From: Gnetum montanum | Lineage: Eukaryota > Streptophyta > Gnetopsida > Gnetales > Gnetaceae | Assembly (NCBI GenBank): GCA_015680685.1 | Contig: MNCI01011128.1 | Span: 1,204,365 to 1,268,364, forward strand | Direction of reading: 5' to 3' | Length of the DNA stretch: 64,000 nucleotides | Translations under genes and position numbers: made by a program | The notes under the pieces: model-generated | What the model was told of the DNA's origin: nothing | Seen by the model: only the letters and a program-made list of their open reading frames with translations | Databases searched by the model: none | Part shown: positions 32,850 to 44,457 of the stretch, piece after piece | Numbering within the stretch: the first letter of the stretch is position 1 | Layout: the number at the start of each line of letters is the position of its first letter

Positions 32850-33741
32850 TCCCATGACTAAATTGCAAGGGAGAGATCCAAAATAATGAGCATTTTTTTG
32901 AGTTTCGTAAAAGTTCCCAACTTCTCTCGATTGATGTTCTTAGATTAAGGGGTGGAAGTTGGCGACGCTCATATTCCAAGGTATCTATGCCTTCGTTGTT
33001 GGCATGAGTTATTCCCTCAACTCGTTCCATGCATGTTGGTTTGCTCTTTTTAGTAGTTGTTAACCATGGGGTGTCTACTACTTGTGTGGTTGCTACATAC
33101 AAGCACCTTTGTATTTGTCTTTCTTGGGCACACCAGTTACATAGAAGAGATGCTAAGCATTCCTCCATGTCATCACTCTCTAAGTCACTATATGTGATGC
33201 ACAGAACTTTCTTCTTCTTGATCTTTCCATAAATGTTTACCTTCGATATCTCCAAGGAAAGATCATGGATCCCTAAGTACGTGTCTATTGTACTTAGCCA
33301 TGGCCTTCCCATTATAATTGGGAAGTCCCCTTCGTTGCTGTTAACTTCGATCACTAGGAAATCAGCTAGGTATGATCAACCACACACAGTGGTAACTGTG
33401 TCCTCCACCAATCCTAAGGGAATGGTGATGAACTGGTCTGCCAGCTCTAGTTGAATGTTGCTCTTCTTGAGTTGGGGCAGGTTCCAGGCTTGATACATTT
33501 CTCGTGATATCAGGTTGACTCTTGAACCTAAGTCAAGAAGAGCCTCATGTGGTTCGTTCCCGGTGACTTGTAGATAGATTAAGGGACTTCCAGGGTCAGA
33601 TAGTTTCCTGTGAAAGTGGCCTACCTTGATCCAGTCAGTTATGGTATGTGTTAACATAACCGTATGCGTAAAGCTCTGATTTTGGTTTGAAGGGAGCTCT
33701 GAAGCCTTGTATGTTGGAGGAGTGATCACAGACTCAACCAC
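32850..33741 (-). pseudogene. Element F protease and tail
   Basis: Reads EALLDLGSRVNLISREMYQ, LPLGLV-type residues, then after a break near 33376 IEVNSNEGDFPIIMGRPWLST, SLEISKVNIYGKIKKKKV and the acidic SDLESDDMEECLASL (33160-33200). The usual D-S/T-G active-site triad is D-L-G here, an additional defect. The tail has GIDTLEYERRQLP, NLRTSIERSWELLRNS and WISPLQFSHG, joining directly to post-integrase sequence near 32900. Confidence 0.85.
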
Positions 33742-36173
33742 TTGTTGTTGTGAGAGCTTGTCTGGGCTTTTGGTTCTGAAGAAAGGTCTTCTCTTTTTGC
33801 GGTTGTCAAAACCAGCAGCAAGTTGAATGTTTACGGCTCTTGTAGCATTTCATTGCTGCAGTTGAGTGGGGAGTTCCCCTAACATTGTTAGAGCATGAGG
33901 TATTATGGGAACCACCGGAGGAAGAGGTGCAGATGGATTAGGAGGATGGTATGGGTATGGAGCATCTCCTAGAGGAGAAGGAGTTCTTATAAAGTACTCC
34001 CGAACTTGGTAGTGACGTTGGGGAGTTGTGTGACCCATGGAGTCACTTGGAGAAATCGACTACTACACGTAGTATCCATATGGGTTTGGCTGTCGGTAAG
34101 GGTACTGTTGTTTCGACGGTGGCATCCCCCATGACTATGGGTATTGCCACTACTGATGTTGTCTGATGTGTTATGGTTGAGTTCCACTTGGATAGTATGT
34201 CAACGGTTGGTGGAATTGTCTTGGGTTACCTTGGGGATAAGGTAACCTCTGGGGTGTCTACCGTTTGTTGAGTCTTGGGTTGAGTGCATACACTCCAGAC
34301 TCTTATAGATGTGAGATGATTGGACAACATCCCTTAGGATGGTCATAGTGGCAAATCTCACATCCATCGTCATCGTTTGTGTCTGAGTCCACAACCTCAT
34401 CAGAGATAGTTATTTTGCCCTTACCCTTGTCATGTGCAGTGCCTGAATCTCTCTGCTTTGTCTTGTTCTTATTACTACTTCATTCCTCCTTAGACTCTTC
34501 TACAATTTTTAGGACAGTTTCAATTTGACTGTCTAAGGAGCTCCATACTTCATCTACCTTAGCTGCCACTTCTGTTGTTAGCTTTTGAAGTGGTAATGTT
34601 TTTCTGTTCACCAACTCTTCGAGTGGTGACTCATCCTCTTCATCGCAGAATTTCTCTCCCTTCTTTCAAAGAGAGGGATCACAGTTGTATTCTTCCACAC
34701 TTTTCCTTTTTCGTAGTTCCCCTTCTTCTTTGGCTACTTGTTCCAACAAGTGATAAATTTTATGGGATCTAAGTTCTGATAGTCTTCCTTGGGCATAAGT
34801 CCCAAGGGTTCTCCTAGTTTCATACCTTAGCCCATCTACGATGTGGTGGAGTTGATCCCATTGTGCATAACCATGGCCCGGGCAACGATGTAACAATGTG
34901 TAGTAGCGGCCCATGGCAGCATCTAAGGGTTCATGAGTACCTTGCTTCCATCCTTGGATCTGCTTACGCAAATTAGACTCTCTAGAGTACGTTTGATATT
35001 TATCATTGAAGAGTTCTAACATCGTACTCCACCTCCTGATGGTTTTCGGTTCTAAGGACCGATACCAACTCTCTGCTTCCTTGATGAGTGTCCTAGGAAA
35101 CAACTTTAGTTTCTGCCACTCGTTCTCTATGTTTTGCAAGGCGCAAGCATCATGGAATGCCTATAAATGATTTTGCAAATCAGCGTTGTATCCCCCTTCA
35201 AAGTGTGGGATATTGTTCATGTCTAAGCACTTGATCCGACTATCTTTTAAATGCCTTATTGGTATTCTCACTACCTTCGTTATATTTAGCATGCTTCAGG
35301 TGGCAAGTAGGGGTTTTTCATGATCCTCTCTTCCATGACGTCTATGGTGTCTACGTTGTTCCCTACTTTCCCTTTGTTCATGCCCTTGTCCTCTCTCTCG
35401 ACTCTCTCGTTGAGGTCTCTCGTTTTTCCTACCTCTATCCTCACCGCTATGCTCTCGGTGGCTGCGCCAGATGTGGAAGGAGAGGGTGAATGATGTGAAG
35501 AAGGAGAAGAAGAAGGAGAACCATCGCCATGACGATGTTTCCTACCTTCTCTTCTGTGGCTTCAGCCCCGATCGTGGTGAGGATCTGAGTGCCCGTCCTT
35601 GTCATATGTTGTTATTCCCTCTGTAAACAACTGGTGTTCACGGGGATCAAAACCAGGGTTGTGTATCGTGGATCGTAGGTTCTGATACCCCACCTCCTCA
35701 CTATCATTAGGAGGGGGAACATCTTTCGATAGAGAACTCGTTATGAGTGGTTCACCATCTTCAATTTCACTTAGGACATGTGAGACCTATTTGCCCTTCA
35801 ACAATGTATGTTAGCTCTCTTGCCTTGAGTCCCTTATACATTGTGCTTCTGTGGGATGATAATCCCTTGTGTCAAAATTTGCCACAACGTATTCAGCATA
35901 TAATTTCGTCATGCTTATCTGTGCTAAGGCATGGAGAAGCATGTTGGGGACTACACGATCTGGAGGTAACACTATGTTACCTTGCAAATCTCTCCAGCCC
36001 ATCTGTTCATCTTGATGGAGGATAAAAGTAAAATTAGGTATATACTCATTGGGATGGGTATATACCACTCGGTATTTTTGAGGAGTTGGCGGATCTTGGT
36101 TATGCATTTTAGATTGCCGATTGTTCTTTCTATGATCCCTAGGTGGTGTAATGCTCTTGTGAGAAGAAGACAT
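33742..36173 (-). pseudogene. gag: Element F gag
   Basis: The start at 36173 gives MSSSHKSITPPRDH, matching the gag start of A, B and C. Parts: EYIPNFTFILHQDEQ and NIVLPPDR (35930-36060), Arg/Ser-rich linker (35330-35560), the best preserved gag core of the window (34666-35139, 157 codons uninterrupted, with WKQGTHEPLDAAMGRYY and GHGYAQWDQLHHIVDG), a zinc knuckle CX2CX3HX3C around 34330-34370, and a Pro/Tyr-rich tail. Stops of Q-to-stop and W-to-stop type elsewhere. Confidence 0.87.
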
Positions 36174-36299
36174 CTTAGTTTAATTTGGTGTGCTGATTAA
36201 CCATTATTTAATTTTTCTTTTAATTAACCCTAAGGGTTTGTTTAAGCTCCCAATGATGTGAGTTATTTCCTTTGTTCTACTTAGCGCACAAACACTTAG

Positions 36300-36317
36300 T
36301 CCCCGGCAATGGCACCA
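36300..36317 (-). promoter_or_regulatory. Primer-binding site of F
   Basis: In minus sense TGGTGCCATTGCCGGGGA, two differences from the tRNA-Asp complement, one base from the LTR end at 36319. Confidence 0.88.
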
Positions 36318-36318
36318 A

Positions 36319-37096
36319 TGATGAGTGGCAAGGTACCCCTACACTCAACCATACGAATACGAGCGTAACACGTGCGATCCGGTCGAACTTTGCAGACTAA
36401 GTGCCTACACGCCTCATGGAACACTTAAGGTTAATTATTTGTTGTCTTCCTAGACTTAGTTGTATTTGTCACTGTGTATGGTTAAGTAAGTCTGAGGTAT
36501 ACGATTTTTATATCTTTTTATGTTTTATCTCCTATGCTATTGAGGTAAATGGTTGAAGAGACTAATTACTAACTCTAACTAGCTAACTAAGTGAAAATTA
36601 ACCTAGCATTAGCATCCATTCCCACTTACCATTCACACCTTGAACCAATGCAACCGTGGTTACCAAATGCTAGTCGTTGCTGGGATCACTACGAGTAACG
36701 CACGTGCTCGAAGTGGTCGTACTAAGGCACTTAACTAGGAGAGAAGGGTTGAGAGAGATTTAATTCCTAATAAAGCATTTAAATGGTAAATAGTAAATAA
36801 AAATAAATAAAATCCTATTTAGCCTATTCCATGTAGTGCAAGGTTTATCTAGGAAGTTCGTCTTTATTGTCGTACACAAACTTGTGTTTAGGTACAATGT
36901 TTGCTCGAATAAAGATCTGTTCACTTAGGACTTCTACTACGGGCACATGGAAAATATTCTATCTCTGGAGTGATCAATCTACCAGAGTTTCACTATGGTC
37001 TAAGCCTAGGATGAGAAACAAGGGAGAGCCGCCTCTTATTTATAGATATGATGGTGCACCGCGATATCGCGACGACCGCGATATCGTGTCCCATTA
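36319..37096 (-). repeat. Element F 5' LTR
   Basis: TGATGAGTGGCAAGGTACC to GTGTCCCATTA; the last CA is mutated to TA. 778 bp. TATTTATA (37037-37044, minus) is adjacent to GATATC boxes (37062-37085). Confidence 0.92.
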
Positions 37097-37101
37097 GCTA
37101 G

Positions 37102-37216
37102 CATGAAAAAGATGATATCAGATATTTGACATGGCTTCTTAGGCTCTAATATCACATATTTGATATTAAGGCTCTGATATCATATATTCAATATCATAGC
37201 TAGCCAAATCATGACT
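37102..37216 (-). repeat. Element G 3' LTR, part separated by F
   Basis: Continues the G LTR interrupted at 30105: AAAAGATGATATCAGATATTTG with several GATAT-type boxes (AGATATTTGACATGG, GATATTAAGG), ending ATGACTCATCA next to TACCCCCACAAC. Confidence 0.85.
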
Positions 37217-37236
37217 CATCATACCCCCACAACTAA

Positions 37237-37812
37237 ATGTCTACACACGCCTTGGACTTCATATAACTAGTGCTAGGGTTGCTAAGCGTACGTCACTGGG
37301 CTCGCCAAAAAATACACTGCTAAGTTACCAAGTAAGTACACTTAAATGATCATGATTAGTTATACTCATTCTACTTAAGGACAAGAATAGTAAATAACAA
37401 TAAATGGAAATATTAACTAAAGAAAATAGTAAATAATTAAATAATTAAAGCAACAATAAATCCAAGTGGATGTTGTAATGATGGAAGTAATCTCGATCTT
37501 TATTTTCGATCATGTAACGTGTCCAGGTATGTCACACTCAAATCAGAATGTCATACAATTACAAACATCACACTACGAATGTGCACTAGAAAATAATAGA
37601 ACTAAAAATCAATAATCTATGAAGAAGCTAACTGAAAATTGAAACTAAAACTATGCCTCAACCATGCACCCAAGTGTTGTATTTATAGGCTAGCATAGAA
37701 GAGATGGTATTGGATATCCGACATCGCTTCTTAGGCTCTGATATCAAGTATTTGATATTGAGGCTCCAATACTGGATATCCAATATTAGGCTGATCAAAT
37801 CATAACTCATCA
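37237..37812 (-). repeat. Element G 5' LTR, truncated
   Basis: Matches the other G LTR from about 29656 onward (CCTTGGACTT, ACACTGCTGGGTTACC-like, CTCATGATTAGTCGTACTC-like) and ends CATAACTCATCA before TSD ATCAT. Its first roughly 315 bp and the neighbouring internal region are deleted. Confidence 0.85.
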
Positions 37813-39233
37813 ATCATCTTTTCAAGATATTTTGGTAACCAAATTATTATAGCATTTTTCAATAGCTTCAACACATTCATCATTTTCTAATGATCCAATA
37901 TTTTGCAACAACAGCTTCATCTTCTTTCTTTTCTACAATATTTGATATTTTGACTAACCAATGTCAGTGTTTATCAGTGAAAGATTTAAAGAAGGCTATA
38001 GTAGAGACATGAGGATTTGTAGCTAACTTCCTCATCATTATTTCCCTACACATCAACTACATCTCTTCAAATCCCTCCATTCAATAATTTTTTTAAAATT
38101 TTTTTTAGCATCCTATTAATATAGATCTGTATTTTTTCAAAACCCTCATTACCCTTGTTAACTTTGATTCAAAGGTTTTCAACAAATTTCTTATATCCCT
38201 ATACTTGAGAAATAAAGTTATAATTTTTTCTCTTTTATTTCATCCTCGAGTTTTAATTATTCTTCATGCTTACATCTTAAATTTCTAATCATCAATCTTT
38301 GTAATTAATATTTATAATCATATTAGTTTTCATTTTAGGTATGTCAACTATCCATGCATATCACTAATATTATTATTATCATTTTATTCACATCATAGTC
38401 TCACTTATGTAGTGCATTAATTCATCATTAAAGTATCACCATTTTCTCCATCTCATTATTCTAACATTCATTATTTTTTTAGTTCAACATTTTTATATGT
38501 TATTGTCATCTTCACTATTTTATTTCATTTCATCATTTCTATGCCCCCACTTGATTTGACACTTTACCCTTAAACCATTTGTGGAAGACAATGTTTTGTA
38601 ATTATTTAGTATTCCCTTCTTCATAGTCATGAAAAAGTGTTATTCCATATGAGTTGTTATGTATGAATTGATAGTTCTCACCTCAAAGCATAGTTCTTAC
38701 AACTATTACCAATAGCTACAACATATTGGCATTAAATACACATGATTTGATTAGATAGGCATTTTAATGACATGATTAAAGTGTTGCAATGCATAATTAC
38801 ATAATACTAATAATGTAATAATAATACTTGAGAAAGAAAACTTGTCAAATGAAATGAGAGTGGGAAATAAGGAAAAACTTAAAAAAACATCTCCTTTACA
38901 TCTTTAAACCATATATTACAAGTTAGTGTTTTCACACAACAACTTTTGAACAAAGACTTTGCCCTCTTATTAGCACTACATGTCAGAATTACTAGGTTAC
39001 CCAAAATATATCTTCTTTACATTTTTAAATCATATATTATAAGCCAAAATTTTCAAACAACTCTTCTCGAAAAAATACGTAAAACTCTTAACTTACTATC
39101 GCCACACACTCTATATTGAAATTAACTAGTTAGAACCAAGTTATAGAAACATCATGGTTAACTTCAACACATCTTCACTCTTTTTCTAGGAATCAATTTT
39201 AGACATCTAATAATATTGTTAAAATTATCATCC
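37813..39233. other. AT-rich region between G and D
   Basis: No reading frame, LTR or RNA gene recognised. Two diverged direct repeats about 122 bp apart occur at 38886-38930 and 39008-39055 (CTTTACAT plus TTTAAACCATATATTA, against CTTTACATTTTTAAATCATATATTA). It is probably the host sequence of both G and D, itself likely an old element. Confidence 0.5.
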
Positions 39234-39445
39234 TATTAACTTTTAATGAATCACTAAAGTATGAAAAATGTAAGAAAGAAAATGGCAATATCAGAAATTA
39301 ATAAAAATAAGAAAACAACTTCAAGGAAAATAACATAATTGTCACATAAAAATTTTAGCAATTACTGTAGCTCATAGCATCTAAGTGCTCTTAGTTGAAG
39401 ACTTACAATAAACCTGAATCAATGTTACATAAGAGGAAGAGACTA
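39234..39445 (-). repeat. Element D 3' LTR, left piece
   Basis: Collinear with 57613-57840 (TTTTAATGAATCACTAAAG against TTTTTAATGCATCATTAAAG; ATAACATAATTGTCA against ATAACATAATTTTCA). It is cut at GACTA (39441-39445) by element C and resumes at 53511. Confidence 0.78.
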
Positions 39446-40120
39446 TGATGAGCTGTGATATCGCGTCTACCCCTGTGATATCGCATACGCGATATCGTAG
39501 CCCACTGTCATGTCTATAAAGAAGAGGCATCTTTCCCTTGTTCAATCATCTAAATCTAGACCCTTAGCTAAACTATAGCAGTTTTACCATTCCAACGTTA
39601 GAATAATTTCCACGTGCCCGTAGTAGGAGTCTCAAAGTGAACGGATCTTTATTCAAGCAAATTGTACCTAAGCACACATTTGTGTACGGCAATAAAGATG
39701 AACTTTCTGATAAACCTTGCAACATATGGACTAAGCTAAATAGGATTTAATTATTGTTAAATGTTTAAATGCTTTCCTAGATAATTAAATCTCTCTCACC
39801 CCTTGACTCTCCTAGTTAAGTGCATTTAGTATGACTGCTTTGAGCACGTGTGTAATGCTTGGTAACCCAGTAATGAGTAGCGTTTGGTAATCCCAGCAAC
39901 GTTGCATTGGTTTAGGGTGTGTGTGACAAGTGGGAACAGATACTGGTGCTAGGACAATTAGAACTTAGTTAGTGAATAGTTAATGTAAGTTAGTCATTTA
40001 GTTCTCTTCACCTTTCCCTACTAGCATAGGCGTTAAAAAGATAAAAGAGATAAAAATCACATACCTCAAGCTTACTTAACCATACAACTGTGACAATACA
40101 AGTAAGTTTGGGAAGACAGC
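39446..40120 (+). repeat. Element C 5' LTR, first part
   Basis: TGATGAGCTGTGATATCG start, GATATC boxes at 39457-39496, TATAAAGA at 39515-39522, GAACGGATCTTTATTC and AATAAAGATGAAC downstream. It is interrupted by B after GGAAGACAGC. Confidence 0.92.
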
Positions 40121-40938
40121 TGATGGGACACGATATCGCATAGGCCGTGATATCACGTACGCGATGTATCGTACGCGATATCGTGTCTTCTCCTACGATA
40201 TCGCGTACAAAATATCGCAGCGTGTCGTCAAATCTATAAATAAGAGGTGGCTCTCCCTTGTTTCTCAATCTAGATCTAGATCATAGCCAAACTCTTGCAG
40301 TTTTTCCATTCCAGAGTTAGAGTAATTTTCATGTGCCCGTAGTAGGAGTCCCAAAGTGAACGGATCTTTATTTGAGCAAATATTGTACCTGAGCACAAGT
40401 TTGTGTACGAAAATAAAGACGAACTTTTTGGATAAACCTTGCAGTGCATGGACTAAGCTAATTAGGACTTTAATTATTGTTAATTATTTAAATTCTTTAT
40501 TAGTTAATTAATCTCTCTCAACCCTCAACACTCCTAGTTAAGTGCATTCAGTACGACCGCTTCGAGCACGTGTGTTACGCTTGGTAATCCTAGTAACGAA
40601 TAGCGGTGGGTAATCCCAGAAGGTTGCATTGGTTCAGGGTGTGAACGGCAAGTGGGAATGGATACTAATGCTAGACATTAGAACTTAGTTACTTAGTCTC
40701 TTCACCCTTTCCCTCATTAGCATAGGTGATAAAAGATAAAAGACATAAAAATCACATACCTCAGACTTACTTAACCATACAACCGTGACAAATAAAAGTA
40801 AGTCTGGGAAGACAACGAACGATTAACCTTAAGTGTTCCGTAAGGCGTGTAGGCACTTAGTCTGCAGAGTTCGACCGAATTGCGCGTGTAATGCTCATAT
40901 TCGTATGGTTGAGTGTAGGGGTACCTCGCCACTCACCA
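40121..40938 (+). repeat. Element B 5' LTR
   Basis: 818 bp, TGATGGGACACGATATC to CACTCACCA. GATATC-type boxes lie at 40131-40217 and TATAAATA at 40235-40242. Close to the 3' LTR apart from scattered changes and one short duplication in the latter. Confidence 0.94.
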
Positions 40939-40939
40939 T

Positions 40940-40957
40940 TGGCGCTGTTGCCGGGGA
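40940..40957 (+). promoter_or_regulatory. Primer-binding site of B
   Basis: TGGCGCTGTTGCCGGGGA, one mismatch to the 3' end complement of plant tRNA-Asp; the best preserved primer-binding site in the window. Confidence 0.92.
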
Positions 40958-41083
40958 CTAAGTTGTTTGTGTGCTACATAGAACATAGGAAATCATCCAC
41001 ATCATTGGGAAGCTTAAACGAACCCTTAGGGTTAATCAAAAGAAAAATTAAATAACGTTCAATAGCACATCGACAAGATAACA

Positions 41084-43600
41084 ATGTCTTCTTCTCCTCA
41101 TAAAAGCACTTCAGTACCTAGGGATCACACAAGAGACAATCAGCGGCACAACATACATAACCAAGACCCGCCAATTCCTCAACAATTTAGTGTGGTATAT
41201 ACTCACCACGATGAGTATATACCCGATTTTACCTTTGTCTTCCATTAAGATGAACAACTGCAATGGAGAGACTTGGAGGGTAACATAGTGTTGCCTCTAG
41301 ACAGAGCCACTCCCAACATGCTCCTTCGTGCCCTTGCACGAATCGGCATGTCGCAATTATACGATGAGTACGTTGCATGCGATTACAACACAAGGGAATA
41401 CCATCCCACAAAAGTGCAACGTCAACGAAACTCATGGTAGGAGAGTTACCATACATCGTTGAAGGGCAAAGAGCCCCATAATAGTTCACCTGTCATAAGC
41501 AAAATCAAGGGTGGTGAACCTATTTCAATAGGTTCTCCACAAAATGATGTTCCCCCTCCTAACGATGGTGAGGAGGTGGGGTATTAGAACCTACACTCCA
41601 CGATTCATAACCCTAGTTTTGATCCCCATGAACACCAAGTGTTCAATGAGGGAACACAAACAAATGACAAAGGCAAGCGTTCAGATCGTCATCGTGATCA
41701 GGGCCGTAGCCACCGAAGAGAAGGTAAGAAACATCGTCATGACGATGGTTCCCCTTATTCTCCTTCATCACATCATTCACCCTCTCCTTCCACATTAGGA
41801 CATAGTTACAAAGAGCACAACTGTGAGGATAAGGGTAAGGATAAGCAAAATGAGAACCCTCGATGAGAGAGTCGAGAGTGAGGACGAGGGCATTCTAGAG
41901 AGTCAAGGCATGAAAGAAGGGAAAGTAGGGAACCACGTAGGCATCATAGACATCATGAGAGAGATGATCACGACAAACCCCTACTTGCCACCCGAAGTAT
42001 GTTAGATATTACAAAGGCCGTTAGAATACCTACAAGGCACCAAAAAGATAGCTGGATCAAGAGACTAGACATGAATAATGTCCCACGGTTTGAGGGGGAA
42101 TACAATACTGATCCACAAAATCACTTATAGGCATTCCACGATGTCTGTGCCTTGCAGAATATTGAAAACGAGTGGCAGAAGTTAAAGTTGTTCCCTAGGA
42201 CACTCATAAAAGAAGTAGATAGTTAGTACTGGTCCTTAGAACCGGAAACCATTAGGAGGTGGGGTACAATGCTAGAATTGTTTAACAATAAATACCAAAC
42301 GTATTCCAGAGTGTCCAACTTGTGTAAGTAGATCCAAGGATGGAAGCAAGGTAATCATGAACCCTTGGATGCTACCATGGGCCAATATTATGCATTGCTA
42401 CATCGTTGCCCAGGCCATGGTTATGCACAACAGGATCAACTCCACCACCTCGTAGATGGGCTAAGACATGAAACTAGGAGAACCCTTGGGACATATGCCC
42501 AAGGGAGATTATCTAAACTTAGGTCCCATGAAGTTCATAGATTGTTGGAACAAGTAGCTAAACAAGAAGGGGAGCTATGAAAAAGAGAAAGTGTGGAAGA
42601 GTATAACCGCGATCCTTCCCTCCGAAAGAAGGGAGTAAGATTCTGTGAGGAAGAGGATGAGTCACCACTCGAAGAGTTGGTGAATAGAAAAACCTTGCCA
42701 CTTTAGAAATTAACAACGGAAGTGTTGGCTAAGGTAGATCAAATATGGAGCTCCTTAGATAGTAAAATTGAAACTGTCCTAAAAATCGTAGAGGAGTCTA
42801 AGGAGGAACAAAGTAGTGACCATGATAAGAAAAAGCGGAGAGATTCAGACCATGCATGTAGCAAGGGTAAGGGAAAAATGACTATCACCGATGACATTGT
42901 GGATTCTGATACAGACAATGACGATGGATGTGAGATCTACTAGTATGACCATCCCAAGGGATGTTGCCCAATAATCTCACATTTGCAAGAGTCTGGGGTG
43001 TATGCACTTAACCCAAGACTTAACAAACGGCAAGCACCCCAAAGCTTACCTTATCCCCAAGGCAACCCAAGGCAGTTCCACCAACTATTATCATATTATC
43101 CAAGTGGAACTCCGCCACAACCTATCAGGCAACACCAATAGTGGCAACACCCATAGTCATGGGGGATGCCACCACCTAGGCAACAATACCCTTACTGGTA
43201 ACCAGACCCGTATGGCTATTACGTGTAGCAGCCAGTTTCTCCAAGTGGTTCTATGGGTCATGTAACTCCACAACGTCACTACCAAGTTCGGGAGTATTTT
43301 AGGACTCCTTCTCCTATGGGAGACACACCACATACATACCATCCTCTGAATCCATCTGCATCTTTTACGCCAATAGTTCCACTACCACCCGCTCCAATGA
43401 TGCAAGGGGAACTTCCCACTCAACTGCAGCAACGCAATGCTACGAGAGCTGTAAACCTTCAACTTGCTACTAATTCTGAGAACCGGACAAAGAGAAGATC
43501 TTTCTTTAGAACCAAAAGCCCAAACAAGCTCTCACAACCATAAGCGATTGAGTCTGTGTACGCGCCTCCAACAAATAAGGCTTCGGAGCTCCCTTCAAAC
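41084..43600 (+). pseudogene. gag: Element B gag
   Basis: Start MSSSPHKST at 41084. Parts: HHDEYIPDFTFVFH with a stop directly after it, NIVLPLDRA; SPQNDVPPPNDGEE (41540-41580); Arg/Ser/His-rich linker (41690-41990); gag core with MLELFNNKYQTYSRVSNL, DATMGQYYALLHRCPGHGY and LVDGLRHETRRTLGTYAQG (42240-42580); the zinc knuckle is damaged (CEIY-stop-YDHPKGC at 42929-42964, second Cys lost); Pro/Tyr-rich tail to VPLPPAPMMQGELPTQLQQ (43380-43435). Stops in most segments; several are CAG/CAA to TAG/TAA. Confidence 0.88.
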
Positions 43601-43629
43601 CAACAATAAAGCTCAACGAATACAGTTAC

Positions 43630-44457
43630 GTTAACACATACCGTTACTTATTGGATCAGTGTGGGCCACCTTCCCAAGAAATTCTCTAATCTTGGAAGCC
43701 CCCTAATTTATCTCCAGGTCGCTAGGAATGAACCTCATAAGGCTCTTCTTGACTCAGGTTCTGGAGTCAACTTAATCTCATGAGAAATGTATAAAGCCTA
43801 GAACCTATCTCTACTCAAGAAGAGCAATATTCAACTAGAGTTGGGTGACCAGTCCATCAACATTCCCTTGGGATTTGTGGAGGACATCGTTACCACTGTG
43901 TGTGGTTGGTCATACCCAGCTGATTTCCTAGTGATAGAAGTCAACAGTAACAAAGGGGACTTCCTAATTATAATGGGGAGGGCATGGCTAAGTACCATAA
44001 ATGCATGCCTAGGAATCCATGATTTTTCCTTGGAAATATCTAAGGAAAACATTTATAGAAAGATCGAGAAGAGAAAGTTCCATGCATCACATATAGTGAC
44101 TCAAAGGGTGATGACATGGAGCAATGCTCAGCATCTCCTGCATGCAACTGGTGTGCCCAAGAAACTTAGATACAAAGGTGCCTATATGTAGCAACCACAC
44201 AACAAAACAAGACCCAGTGGTTGACAGCTAATCAAGAGAGCAGCCCACCAACATGCATGGAACGAACTGGGGGAACAACTTGCACCCACAACGAAAGCAT
44301 AGATACATTGGAGTATGAGCGTCACCAACTTCCAACCCCTAACCTGAAAACCTCAATTGGGAGAAGTTGGACACTTTTAAGAAATTCAAATAAATGCTCA
44401 TTATTTTGGATCTCTCCCTTTCAATTCAGCCATGGCGGAGATAGTGACTTATGCTGA
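43630..44457 (+). pseudogene. Element B protease and tail
   Basis: KALLDSGSGVNLIS (active-site D-S-G, about 43740-43780), a stop, then LGDQSINIPLGFVEDIV, WSYPADFLVIEV, FLIIMGRAWLST and SLEISKENIYRKIEKRK. A frame change follows into RVMTWSNAQHLLHA. The tail has ESIDTLEYERHQLP, LKTSIGRSWTLLRNSNK, then CSLFWISPFQFSHGGD, which is the shared junction to post-integrase sequence at about 44390-44410. Confidence 0.87.

Larger units (their letters stand above)
30106..37096 (-). mobile_element. Element F: non-autonomous gag-pro Ty3/gypsy retrotransposon
   Basis: TSD GCTAG at 30101-30105 and 37097-37101, lying in the LTR of G. Minus-strand order: 5' LTR (36319-37096), primer-binding site (36300-36317), gag from 36173, protease (32960-33740), short tail to about 32850, noncoding region (30929-32849), 3' LTR (30106-30928). 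The polypurine junction is partly deleted (GATCCCATGACTAAATG at 30921 instead of ...CCCATCATACCCCCATGAC). No pol; the same protease-to-post-integrase join as A, B and C. The first 20 bp of the 3' LTR at its left end are atypical. Confidence 0.93.
29341..37812 (-). mobile_element. Element G: internally deleted Ty3/gypsy copy hosting element F
   Basis: TSD ATCAT at 29336-29340 and 37813-37817. The left (3') LTR is 29341-30105 plus 37102-37216, split by F. It is followed by only about 20 bp of internal sequence (TACCCCCACAACTAAATG) and then by the right (5') LTR lacking its first roughly 315 bp (37237-37812). The whole gag-pol region is gone. It is of LTR subfamily 2 (GGACTAGTGGTAGCTTTGTCAC), like K and I. 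Confidence 0.88.
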
